NCBI RefSeq assembly: GCF_014841615.1
Contig: NZ_JACYUG010000005.1
Span: 230,327 to 294,326, forward strand
From: Sphingomonas sp. CFBP 8760
Lineage (GTDB): Bacteria; Pseudomonadota; Alphaproteobacteria; Sphingomonadales; Sphingomonadaceae
Reading direction: 5' to 3'
Length of the DNA: 64,000 nucleotides
Below the pieces are notes generated by a model. The model had not been told where the DNA came from, did not search any database, and saw only the letters and a program-made list of their open reading frames with translations. Made by a program: the position numbers and the translations under genes. Positions 37,501 to 44,930 of the stretch are shown piece by piece (position 1 is the stretch's first letter; the number at the start of each line of letters is the position of its first letter).

Positions 37501-38759
37501 CACCGCTGTTCCGGCCGGTGACCACCGACTGCAAAGGCGAGCTGCGCTTCACCTCGACGATCGCGCGGCGCCTCGACAGCCTGGGTGCCCTCACCCGCGG
37601 CCAGCGCCAGACCGGCGGGCAGAACCTGTTCGACCCAGCCGACAACCTCGAAAGCGAATACGCCAAGGACGCGCTTCTGACCTGGTTCGCGCTGCTCGAC
37701 GCCGGCAAGCTGACCAGTACGACGATGGAGGACTTCTGCTCGCGCACCGGCCTCGAGCTGTACGATAACGACGGCGTCCTGAAAGAGGACCTACCGCCCA
37801 TCCAGCGGTGGCTGAACCGTTTGCTGGCGCTGCCGATCGGCATTCAGAACCTGATCTTCGACGAGTTCCTGGCACTGGTTGAAACCCGCGTCGCCGCGGC
37901 GCGCGAGGCCGGCACCCTTGATGTCGGGGTCGAGACGATCATCGCCGATACCGCCACGGTGATCGACGACACGTTGCTGCGGACCGATCCGCTTTCCGGC
38001 GCGACGTCGCATCTGCTGACGATCGAGATCGCCCGGCGCCGCAATCCGATCTCGCTGGAGCGCATCCTCAACATGGCGACATGGCAGCGTGACGCCGCCT
38101 TCGTCGTCAATGCCCGCTCCGGCCGGGTGGCGCTCAGGAGCAAGGCACCGTCCTGGATGGACAACGAGGGTCAGCCGATCGCGCGCATCGAACTGCAGCG
38201 TCCCTGCCGGCGCGAGTACATGCACGCAGCTGACCTGATGGAAAGCGCATGGGACGTCGTCGACGAGGCGACCTTCATCGCCAAATGGACGGCGGAGGTC
38301 ACCGAGGCGGCGGATCAGGTCGATACCGAGACGATCCGGCTCGCGACCGGTCTGCTGCTGCCGATCTGGTCGGCGCTGCCCTCCGATCATCTCGCGGTGA
38401 ACCGCATCGCGGATCAACACGGCAACTCGTGGCTCGGCCGCCTGGTCTTCGACAAGCACGTCGTCCAGCTCTACACCAAGCTCGGCATCGCCAAGACCGA
38501 CGACCTGCCGATCGACGCCATTGCCAGTTCGGTGCTGTCCGGGCGCGCCGTCGACGTGGTCCGCCCCTTCCCGATGACGATCCGGCGGGCGATCGTGAAT
38601 GGAAAACAGCGGGTCGAGATCGTCGATGCCCCGCAGCCGCAACACGCATGGCTGAAGTCGATCGGCTGCTTCTCCGAGATCATCGCTTACAAGACGCGCA
38701 TTTTCGTACCGGCAGCCGAGGCGCAGATCGTCCTGGAGCGGCTCCTGAAAGGTCGATGA
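34542..38759 (+). CDS. DNA methylase plus strawberry-notch helicase protein
   Basis: A 1405-residue multidomain protein. Residues about 125-300 form an N6-adenine-type methyltransferase: motif I EPSAGNG near 130 and catalytic motif NPPF near 193. From about residue 420 comes a strawberry-notch helicase/ATPase with Walker A GDGTGAGKG near 468, DEAH near 575, and a helicase C-terminal half with GLGRTHRTHQ near 975. Fusions like this resemble DarB, which protects phage P1 DNA from restriction. It is linked to the primase-like gene upstream by 37 bases containing a G-rich tract. Confidence 0.88.
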   Translation: MFDLLDLPPVTDLAAAAEIAGLLAAGTPIARRDLNEAMTVAFGGSDADGRWTQRDSFEMLEHAIALHLAARPYQIANLADVHAASSFMQLLPTQTVRSEEQINLQQFSTPVDIAAIAVLMAAIGPDDIVLEPSAGNGLLIVQAPACASLQLNEIDAKRRERLAGIFPDAVVTGHDGAALVSLHARLPKPTVVVMNPPFSRSIGRGEDDLAALRHLQAAIRRVAKGGRVVAVMPDWFAASARLKAAYEAVLTGCTVRTSLRLEHCYRKHGTDIAVRLYVIDKVASGTSHVVIQRSSVAEFIDAVTVPPRAALVGETTIATLPVSKPSLFGAVRQAKATVARTYHAPIRNNVLPVGYRTLPTPAPLADQIGCYLPYRPSRIVFDTAGDHPTALVESVAMGSIPAPIPTHIAHLPERTVAERMLSSSQLETVVYAGHAWSQLLPGTFKPAENGVGLSFDEAGSRYRKGFFLGDGTGAGKGRQVAACILDQWMQGRRRHIWVSKNEPLLEDARRDWTALGGMIGDVQPLSNWKIDEPIRLTEGVLFVTYPMLRSMRSDNSRLQQILAWADTDFDGVIAFDEAHEMGGVAGGEGAMGKKEGSQQGICGVLLQNNLPGARVLYASATGASDVNNLAYAVRLGLWGPETAFADREAFIAEIRKGGIAAMELVARDLKALGLYTSRALSFAGVEYDVLRHALTPAQIEIYDTYANAWSVIHQNMEAALELTGVVDGLKHETLNSGAKASARSRLESTKQRFFGQVLLSMKLPTVIAAVEQHLKADQSVVLQLVTTAEAILDRRLSQMSAEERADPEIELSPVEYVADYLMRAFPTRQMKTYTDDTGTPRSAPMSDLDGNPVHNPDAIAARDQLLEHICALPPIKSALDALIEHFGTDMVAEVTGRSRRLVPTSDGRQKIETRSGRSSQVEAAAFMAGTKRVLVFSDAGGTGRSYHASLDAKNQQQRVHFLLEPGWRADRAIQGLGRTHRTHQASTPLFRPVTTDCKGELRFTSTIARRLDSLGALTRGQRQTGGQNLFDPADNLESEYAKDALLTWFALLDAGKLTSTTMEDFCSRTGLELYDNDGVLKEDLPPIQRWLNRLLALPIGIQNLIFDEFLALVETRVAAAREAGTLDVGVETIIADTATVIDDTLLRTDPLSGATSHLLTIEIARRRNPISLERILNMATWQRDAAFVVNARSGRVALRSKAPSWMDNEGQPIARIELQRPCRREYMHAADLMESAWDVVDEATFIAKWTAEVTEAADQVDTETIRLATGLLLPIWSALPSDHLAVNRIADQHGNSWLGRLVFDKHVVQLYTKLGIAKTDDLPIDAIASSVLSGRAVDVVRPFPMTIRRAIVNGKQRVEIVDAPQPQHAWLKSIGCFSEIIAYKTRIFVPAAEAQIVLERLLKGR

Positions 38760-38786
38760 GCGAATACGGGCCCTGCCACAGGTGAA

Positions 38787-38827
38787 GATGGTCGACGCCG
38801 GTGCTTCGTAGGCCCGTGTCGACCATC
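38787..38827. terminator. Inverted repeat between convergent genes
   Basis: Perfect ten-base arms GATGGTCGAC (38787-38796) and GTCGACCATC (38818-38827) flank a 21-base spacer in the 75-base gap between the methylase-helicase and the MucR-like gene. No U-tract is present. It is a bidirectional terminator or a protein-binding palindrome. Confidence 0.45.
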
Positions 38828-38834
38828 CCCGGCA

Positions 38835-39386
38835 TCACTCCGCGTCGGTCGGCGTCGCCACCTTCAACTTGCGACGCGGCTTCGGTGCGGCCTGCTCAGC
38901 AGGCGCACTGGGCTCTGCGGCCGTATCGGGCTCGGCGGGCGTGGTGGCCTCTGCTTCGGCATTCTCTGACTGACCGGGCCTACGACCAAGACCGATTTTC
39001 TTGGCCATTTCCCGTCGGTTCTCGCTGTAGCTCGCAGCGACCATCGGGTAGTCCTTCTTGAGGCCGTAGCGCTCGCGGTACTCCTCCGGGGTCAAGCCAT
39101 TGGATGTCAGATGCCGACGCAAGGTCTTGTACGGCTTGCCATCGATCATGCTGATGATGTGATCTTTGCTCGCAAGCGACTTTCGCGCCGTTACTGCCGG
39201 GGTGTACTCTACCGAGGCAGCATCGGCCGGGGCCGCGTCTACGTCGCCACCGAGAGCAGCGACCGCATTGTGCATCGACTGTAGAAACGCCGGCACGTCA
39301 TCAGCAGATGTCCGGGTGTTGGGATTGCTCAACCACGCGATGGTCAGTTCGGTGGCGAATTCGATCGTGTCAGTTTCGGTGGTCAT
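38835..39386 (-). CDS. MucR/Ros family regulator, zinc ligands altered
   Basis: A 183-residue protein with the conserved MucR/Ros DNA-binding core at about residues 70-135 (ARKSLASKDHIISMIDGKPY, LRRHLTSNGLTPEEYRERYG, then DYPMVAASYSENRREMAKKI). The usual zinc-finger Cys (in ICLEDGK) is Ser/Met here, and the second His position is Asn, so zinc binding is probably lost. MucR proteins bind AT-rich promoters and often silence them. The C-terminal Ala/Pro/Glu-rich tail is longer than usual. ATG 39386 is one of two candidate starts. It is divergent from the ParB-like gene. Confidence 0.87.
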   Translation of the reverse strand: MTTETDTIEFATELTIAWLSNPNTRTSADDVPAFLQSMHNAVAALGGDVDAAPADAASVEYTPAVTARKSLASKDHIISMIDGKPYKTLRRHLTSNGLTPEEYRERYGLKKDYPMVAASYSENRREMAKKIGLGRRPGQSENAEAEATTPAEPDTAAEPSAPAEQAAPKPRRKLKVATPTDAE

Positions 39387-39575
39387 CTGTGGTCCGCACA
39401 TCAGAGTCTGCCGTCCGCCGGCCACGCGAAGATAGCCCGCTTTGCTTCGCCGACAATACTGGAGCGACAGAACATCCGAACAATTCCGGGACCCCTGAAA
39501 TGACAAGGAGAGAAGGGGGAAGGGGATGGGTGTCCGAAAATTGGTCGGATGCTCAGATAAGAAGGGTGATTTCCC

Positions 39576-41876
39576 ATGATCCAGTCCGTGAAGCTCGCGA
39601 AACTGCGCCTCTCCGCCAGCAACGTCCGCACCGCCCCCGACGCGGCCTTGCTGATCGAGCCGTTCGCAGCCGACCTCGAGGCGCGCGGCGTCCTGCAGAA
39701 CTTGCTTGTGACGCCGGTTGCCCGCTCGCGTGGCATGTTCGAGGTGTTCGATGGCGGCCGGCGCTTGCGGGCGCTCAACATGCTGGTCGAGCGTGGTTTG
39801 ATCGATCCCGAGCAGTATGACGTGCCGGTGCGCGTCCTGAAGGGCGACAACGCCGAACTGACCGAGACCTCGCTGGCGGTCAGCTTCCACCACCTGAAGC
39901 TCAGCCCGACCGAGGAATGCCGCGCCTTCCAGCACTTCCTCGCTGGCAGCACCGACATCGACGCGGTCGCCAAGCGCTTCGGGGTGACCCGCCGCTTCAT
40001 CGACGGCCGTCTGCGCCTCGCCGACCTCGCCGAGCCGATCTTCACCGCGCTGGCCGAGAACAAGATCACCCTCGACATGGCCAAGGCCTATGCGTCGACC
40101 GCCAGCCATGAGGCGCAGCTGAGCGCCTGGACGACTTATGGCTCGTACAGCAACTATACCGCGGACTCGATCCGCCGCATCATCGCCAACGACATGATGC
40201 GCGCTGATGATCCGATCGCGCTCCTGGTCGGCGCCGAGGCTTACGAGGCCGCTGGCGGCGTCATCGATCGCGACCTGTTCAGCGATGCCCGCGAGAAGTG
40301 GCGGAATCCCGAGATCGCCCGCACCCTCGCGGCTGCGCTGATGGAAGCCGAGGCCACCCGGATCGGTGAGGAACGTGGGCTTGCCTGGATCCGGCCGATC
40401 GCGACGCACAGCATCTGGGACGCGACGCGCGGCCTCTACAAGATCAACCTGCCTGAGCAGCCGATGACGCTGGAAGAAGCCGAGCGCGCTGAGCAGATCG
40501 AGCAGCGCATGGCCGTACTGCATGACGAGATGCAGAACGAGGAACTCGCCGACGACGTGTTCACCGCGATGGAAACCGAGAACGACGCCCTGGCGGCCGA
40601 ACTCGAGGCGCTGGACAACCGGCCGGTGTTCATGCCGCCCGAACTGGTCTCAAAGGTCGGGGCGTTCCTGACGCTGGCCCAGAACGGCACCATGGTCCTG
40701 ACCGAGAGCTACTATAGCGAGACGCCGATCACGGTGACGGTGGTCGAGCCCGATGCGGTCGAGGGCGATGTCGAGGGCGGACAGGGTGACGGCGATGGCG
40801 AAGGCCAGGGCGATGCCAATGACGTCGCCGATCGCGGTATTCAGGCACCTACCTTCCGAATTGAGGAGGGCACCCCGACGCCGACCAAGGGCGGCAGCGA
40901 CAAGGTCGTTGAGCCTGACAACGCCGCGCCGGGTGGCAAGGCGCTCAGCCAGGTCCTTAGTGACCAGCTCGCGATGCAGCGCCGTGACGTGCTGGGAGCG
41001 GCGCTGATCGGGGCGCCGGGGTTGGCGCTCGACTATCTGCTTTTCGCGATGATCGACGAGCGCTCCGGCACCTCGGCGAACGTCGGCACGACGATCCGGG
41101 CGAACCGGCCGCAGGACCCGATCCTGTTCACCAACATGCCCAAGGCGCGCGCGCGCGATTACCTCACCGAGGTGCATGAGGGGCTGGATGCGTCGTGGCG
41201 CGCGTCCGACCATCAGGTCGTGCGGTTCGAGGCCTTCCGGGCGCTCGACGACGAGGTCAAGACGGCATGGCTGGCGTACATCGTCGCCACTTCGTTGGAG
41301 GCCAAGATCTCCTACAGCACCAACGAGCTCAACCCGATGCACGGCCGCCTCGCCACCATCCTGGACATCGACGTTGCCAGCTGGTGGCGGCCGACCTCGG
41401 AGAACTTCTTCGACCGCGTCTCCAAGAAGTCGTTGATCTCGCTCCTCCATGAGGTTGGCGGACCGGCGCTGTCGAGCCGGCATGCCACCGAAAAGAAGCC
41501 GGTCATCTCGGAGACGTGCGAGAAGCTGTTCGGCGGTGACGCGATCGTCGAGCCGGCGATCACGGAGGTGGCGCTGAAGTGGCTGCCGGGGGCGATGTGC
41601 TTCACCGACAAGCCAATCGCGGCCGATGCCGATGAGGGCGATGACGCACAAGGTGACGTTGCCGACCTGATCGACGGCGACGGCGACGGCGACGGCGACG
41701 AGACCGATGCCGAGGCGACGGACGTCGACGCCGGCGGTGACGACCTCGCTGCCCTGATCGGCGACGGTCACGAAGATGGCGGCGCGGTCGATGGACAGGA
41801 CGGCACCGACGTGGTCGCCGAGGTGCAGCACGACAACGACGACGCGGTCGAACCCGAGATGGTTGCGGCCGAATAG
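39576..41876 (+). CDS. Large ParB/Spo0J-domain protein
   Basis: A 766-residue protein with an N-terminal ParB-like nuclease/CTPase domain. The early region reads LAKLRLSASNVRTAPDA, the GGRRLRAL box lies near residue 60, and a helix-turn-helix at about residues 127-147 contains VAKRFGVTRRFIDGRLRLAD. It is far longer than partition ParB (about 300 residues). The C-terminal third is acidic, with Gly-Asp repeats (around 41,680-41,700). No ParA gene is adjacent, so it may act in DNA handling rather than classical partition. Followed by an intrinsic terminator. Confidence 0.85.
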   Translation: MIQSVKLAKLRLSASNVRTAPDAALLIEPFAADLEARGVLQNLLVTPVARSRGMFEVFDGGRRLRALNMLVERGLIDPEQYDVPVRVLKGDNAELTETSLAVSFHHLKLSPTEECRAFQHFLAGSTDIDAVAKRFGVTRRFIDGRLRLADLAEPIFTALAENKITLDMAKAYASTASHEAQLSAWTTYGSYSNYTADSIRRIIANDMMRADDPIALLVGAEAYEAAGGVIDRDLFSDAREKWRNPEIARTLAAALMEAEATRIGEERGLAWIRPIATHSIWDATRGLYKINLPEQPMTLEEAERAEQIEQRMAVLHDEMQNEELADDVFTAMETENDALAAELEALDNRPVFMPPELVSKVGAFLTLAQNGTMVLTESYYSETPITVTVVEPDAVEGDVEGGQGDGDGEGQGDANDVADRGIQAPTFRIEEGTPTPTKGGSDKVVEPDNAAPGGKALSQVLSDQLAMQRRDVLGAALIGAPGLALDYLLFAMIDERSGTSANVGTTIRANRPQDPILFTNMPKARARDYLTEVHEGLDASWRASDHQVVRFEAFRALDDEVKTAWLAYIVATSLEAKISYSTNELNPMHGRLATILDIDVASWWRPTSENFFDRVSKKSLISLLHEVGGPALSSRHATEKKPVISETCEKLFGGDAIVEPAITEVALKWLPGAMCFTDKPIAADADEGDDAQGDVADLIDGDGDGDGDETDAEATDVDAGGDDLAALIGDGHEDGGAVDGQDGTDVVAEVQHDNDDAVEPEMVAAE

Positions 41877-41905
41877 GGCGGACCCGCTTCCCCTCTGAGC
41901 AACCT

Positions 41906-41947
41906 CACTGCCGGCCCGCGACGACGCGGCGCCGGCAGTGTCTTTTC
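41906..41947 (+). terminator. Intrinsic terminator after ParB-like gene
   Basis: Perfect ten-base stem CACTGCCGGC/GCCGGCAGTG (41906-41915 and 41931-41940), followed by TCTTTTC. It lies 30 bases after the stop and separates this gene from the ArdC-like gene. Confidence 0.75.
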
Positions 41948-41970
41948 ATACCGCCCAAAAGGACAGCGCC

Positions 41971-42885
41971 ATGCCCGCTGCAACCCGCGATATCGCGGCC
42001 GATATCACCGCCACCATCATCGCCAAACTTGAAGCCGGCACTACGCCCTGGCAGCGGCCGTGGTCGCTGATCGGCGAGGGCGGCCGCCCGCTCCGCCATG
42101 AAGGAATCGAATACACGGGAATAAATGCGCTGTGGCTGTGGGCGATCGGCGACACCCATGGCTTTCGCAGCCGCTACTGGATGACCGCACGCCAGGCGCG
42201 TGAACTCGGCGGGGAGGTCCGTCCGGACGCCCGACCGTCCTACTCGGTCTATGCCAACACCTTCCGCAAGGCCGGCGTGCCCAACTTGCTCGGCATGTCC
42301 GCCGACCGAATGATCCGCTTTCTGCGCTCCTATGAGGTCTTCAACGCCGACGAAATATCCGGCCTGCCGGATTATTACTATCCGGAAGCAATCGCGCCGA
42401 CACCGCGACTACTGTCCGATCGGCAGGACCGCATCGATGAGTTCTTCGACGCGATCCCGTCCAAGGTTCGGCATGGCGGCAGTGCCGCCTTCTTCGACCT
42501 GACCTTCGACTATATCCAGATGCCACGGCTTGGCACCTTCAAGTCGGCCGACGGCCACACATCGATTTTAGCGCACGAAACCACCCACTGGTCCGGTCAC
42601 CGCACCCGGCTAGACCGCACTTTTGGCAAGAAGTTTGGTGACAAGGATTATGCCATGGAAGAGCTGGTTGCCGAGCTTGGCGCAGCGATGATTTGCGGTG
42701 ATCTCGGTTTGCCGACCGAACTACACGACAGTCATGCTAGTTACTTGGCGAGTTGGCTACAAGTGCTGAAAGCGGACAAGACCGCGATCTTCCTCGCTGC
42801 GAGCAAGGCCGAACAGGCTTTCTCATATTTGCGCGCCTTTTCAACCGCTGCAGCCGATGCCCCTCAGGCGCGGCTTGCCGCATGA
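41971..42885 (+). CDS. ardC: ArdC-like antirestriction protein (ssDNA-binding plus zincin)
   Basis: A 304-residue protein. The N-terminal ArdC-like single-stranded-DNA-binding domain has IIAKLEAGTTPWQRPW and GINALWLW with KAGVPNLLGM-type elements. A C-terminal zincin metallopeptidase domain has HETTHWSGH near residue 202 and the distal acidic EELVAELGAA. ArdC proteins protect incoming plasmid DNA from restriction during conjugation. ATG 41971 follows AAAAGGACAG. Confidence 0.92.
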   Translation: MPAATRDIAADITATIIAKLEAGTTPWQRPWSLIGEGGRPLRHEGIEYTGINALWLWAIGDTHGFRSRYWMTARQARELGGEVRPDARPSYSVYANTFRKAGVPNLLGMSADRMIRFLRSYEVFNADEISGLPDYYYPEAIAPTPRLLSDRQDRIDEFFDAIPSKVRHGGSAAFFDLTFDYIQMPRLGTFKSADGHTSILAHETTHWSGHRTRLDRTFGKKFGDKDYAMEELVAELGAAMICGDLGLPTELHDSHASYLASWLQVLKADKTAIFLAASKAEQAFSYLRAFSTAAADAPQARLAA

Positions 42886-42909
42886 CCCACCTTCACCGGA
42901 GAACACGAC

Positions 42910-43548
42910 ATGGGTTGGCTTTCGATGACCAGCGCCGGCATGGCCGGCCATGCAAACCCCAAGGCTTATCTCGACGACCAATTCACCTTCAACAATACGC
43001 TGGATGGTGGCGGCACGCGCGGCATGCGCGTTATCGACAGCGCGTTCGTCGGAAACCGCGTCTGGTATGCCGCGGTTGAAATCATCGGGAATGGGGAACC
43101 CCAATACGTCACGGCGATGGTATGTCAGGTGCGCTGGAACCCGAAGGCGAAGGACGGCTACGTCTTTGCCTACAAGGATAATGCCGAGTCAGAGGGGCCA
43201 TGCGACGACGGCTGCCCCGCCCGAATCCTTCGCCTCCTCTCGGCCACCGCCAAGGAGCATGCCCTGAACTGGCGGCGCCGTTGCCTGGTGCGGTTGCGTA
43301 TGCACGGCCGCAAGGTCGAGAACGGCATGCGGCTCCGGTTTCCGCGACCGATCTCATTCGGTGACGGTCACAGCGGCACCGAGTTCATCGTCGTGAAGAT
43401 CGGTGAGAAGATCACCTTCCGTAACGCCGAAGGGCGTGGGCGATACCGGATCACCGGCTTCCGCGACATGTCCTGGACCGTCGTGCCCGAGACGAAGGTC
43501 CACCGCACCGTCTTCGCTGCGCCTACCGCTTCCCCAATAGCAGCATGA
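42910..43548 (+). CDS. Conserved plasmid protein (DUF6927-like)
   Basis: A 212-residue protein starting MGWLSMTSAGMAGHANPKAY. This is an N-terminus I associate with a domain of unknown function found near ArdC on alphaproteobacterial plasmids, recalled as DUF6927. The C-terminal half has a beta-rich segment (FIVVKIGEKITFRNAEGRGR). It starts 24 bases after ardC and is probably co-transcribed. Function unknown. Confidence 0.7.
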   Translation: MGWLSMTSAGMAGHANPKAYLDDQFTFNNTLDGGGTRGMRVIDSAFVGNRVWYAAVEIIGNGEPQYVTAMVCQVRWNPKAKDGYVFAYKDNAESEGPCDDGCPARILRLLSATAKEHALNWRRRCLVRLRMHGRKVENGMRLRFPRPISFGDGHSGTEFIVVKIGEKITFRNAEGRGRYRITGFRDMSWTVVPETKVHRTVFAAPTASPIAA

Positions 43549-43748
43549 TGGAATTGACCATGCCAGACGACACTCCCCTCTCACCGCTGCGCCGGGTGCT
43601 GTACAGCCATTCCAACGCGGTCCGCGTCGCGCGCTGGATGCGCCGCGACGGGATCGACACCGCGATCGTCGCCACCGACGATCCGTTGCAACCATGGCGG
43701 ATCGTCGAAGCGACCACCATCAATCAGGATACCCGCGCATGCGCATGA
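43545..43748 (+). CDS. Short conserved protein (paralogue of 57513 gene)
   Basis: A 67-residue protein. ATG 43545 overlaps the previous stop; ATG 43560 is the alternative. The core NAVRVARWMRRDGIDTAIVA, followed by TDDPLQPWRI, resembles the 57513 gene product (NAYAVAIQLRENTGIDQFVV, then TDNPIQPFRV), so the plasmid carries two copies of a tiny family. Function unknown. Confidence 0.6.
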   Translation: MMELTMPDDTPLSPLRRVLYSHSNAVRVARWMRRDGIDTAIVATDDPLQPWRIVEATTINQDTRACA

Positions 43749-44272
43749 TCGTCGCCCTTGCTCTCGCCGTTGCCGCCTGCGGGGGTGTAGCCTCCCAGGC
43801 CGAAGACCAGTCGGTCATCCGCGCCGATGGCCGCGCGATTGACGGCGATACCGTGTCCTTCGACGTCAGGCTTCTGGGTGCAGATGCCTTCGAAAAAAAG
43901 CAATTGTGCCGCACCACCGATGGCTGCTGGCCGTGCGGCAAGGCGGCGCAGGACCATGCATCAAAGCTGCTGAAGGCCGGGAGCAGCACGATCCGCCTCA
44001 CCGGCAAGCAGAGCTACGGTCGCCCGATCGGGACCGTCGAGATCCAGGGCCAAGACCTTGGCGAGAACATGATCGCTGCGGGCCTTGCCGTCCCGGCGAC
44101 CAGCTACCTGAAGGACGATCCGGCTCGCGCCCACCGCTATGTCGCCGCCTATGAACGCGCCGAGGCCAAGCACGCCGGCGTCCATGCCGGCTATTTCATC
44201 GATCCCGCCAAATGGCGTCGCGGCGAACGCCTTTCCTGCGAAAGCCGCTCCCGAGATCGCCGGGGCAGCTGA
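43739..44272 (+). CDS. Thermonuclease-like (SNase) lipoprotein
   Basis: A 177-residue nuclease with an N-terminal lipoprotein-like signal (IVALALAVAAC). The staphylococcal-nuclease core has AIDGDTVSFDVRLLGADAFE, containing the Asp/Arg/Glu catalytic set, and QSYGRPIGTVEIQGQDLGE with the second Arg. It would act outside the cytoplasm on nucleic acid. Plasmid SNase-like proteins of this kind are common, but their role is unclear. It overlaps the end of the previous ORF by ten bases. Confidence 0.85.
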   Translation: MRMIVALALAVAACGGVASQAEDQSVIRADGRAIDGDTVSFDVRLLGADAFEKKQLCRTTDGCWPCGKAAQDHASKLLKAGSSTIRLTGKQSYGRPIGTVEIQGQDLGENMIAAGLAVPATSYLKDDPARAHRYVAAYERAEAKHAGVHAGYFIDPAKWRRGERLSCESRSRDRRGS

Positions 44273-44324
44273 AGCCCAAGGAGAGGGGAGAGGGCAGGGA
44301 GGGGCATCGCTCAAGGAGAAGACC

Positions 44325-44930
44325 ATGCCCGCTTTCGCCTCCACGCCTGCACCCGTGCATACGATTTGGGACACGCCCGAAATGGCCACCCAGCGCCTGC
44401 CCGGCATCTGGTCGGTGAAGACCCGTTCCCATGGCGGCTTCGTCCTGTCCGACGAGCGTCAGGCCGCGATGCCGGAGGCGCTGCGCCTCGACAGCATCTA
44501 CTACGAGGAGCACGTCGACTGGACGCTGGTGATCCTTGGCTTCGAAGCGGAGTTCGCCGCGCTGAAGGACCAGCACTTCGAGTTCGAGCGCGGACTCGCC
44601 CACCAGACCGCGCGACACTGGCGACCGGAACGCTACGGCAGCTTCACCGGCCAGGTCATCACCCCCAGCGACAGCTACGTCCTGAAGAAGGTCGCGAGCA
44701 TCGAGGCGGCGATCGGCGAGATCGGCGTGCGCTCCGCCTCTGGCGATTGGGCCGATTGGGTGCCGCCCGGGAAGGTCGGCGTCTATGGCCAACGCATCAT
44801 CGGCTGCGACCACCTTGGCTTCACCCAATATGATGGGCCGGACTTCAAAGGTCTCTGCGATGCCGCTCGCTACGACTCTGGCCAACCCGTGAACACCTTC
44901 GCGGCGCTGGGTGTCGAGCTACTGTCGTGA
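44325..44930 (+). CDS. Conserved hypothetical protein (DUF7007-like)
   Basis: A 201-residue protein starting ATG 44325 after AAGGAG. The motif GIWSVKTRSHGGFVLSDERQ and the central YYEEHVDW resemble a domain I recall as DUF7007, seen on sphingomonad and rhizobial plasmids. Its end overlaps the DpdA-like GTG (GTGA at 44927-44930), so the two are coupled. Function unknown. Confidence 0.7.
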   Translation: MPAFASTPAPVHTIWDTPEMATQRLPGIWSVKTRSHGGFVLSDERQAAMPEALRLDSIYYEEHVDWTLVILGFEAEFAALKDQHFEFERGLAHQTARHWRPERYGSFTGQVITPSDSYVLKKVASIEAAIGEIGVRSASGDWADWVPPGKVGVYGQRIIGCDHLGFTQYDGPDFKGLCDAARYDSGQPVNTFAALGVELLS

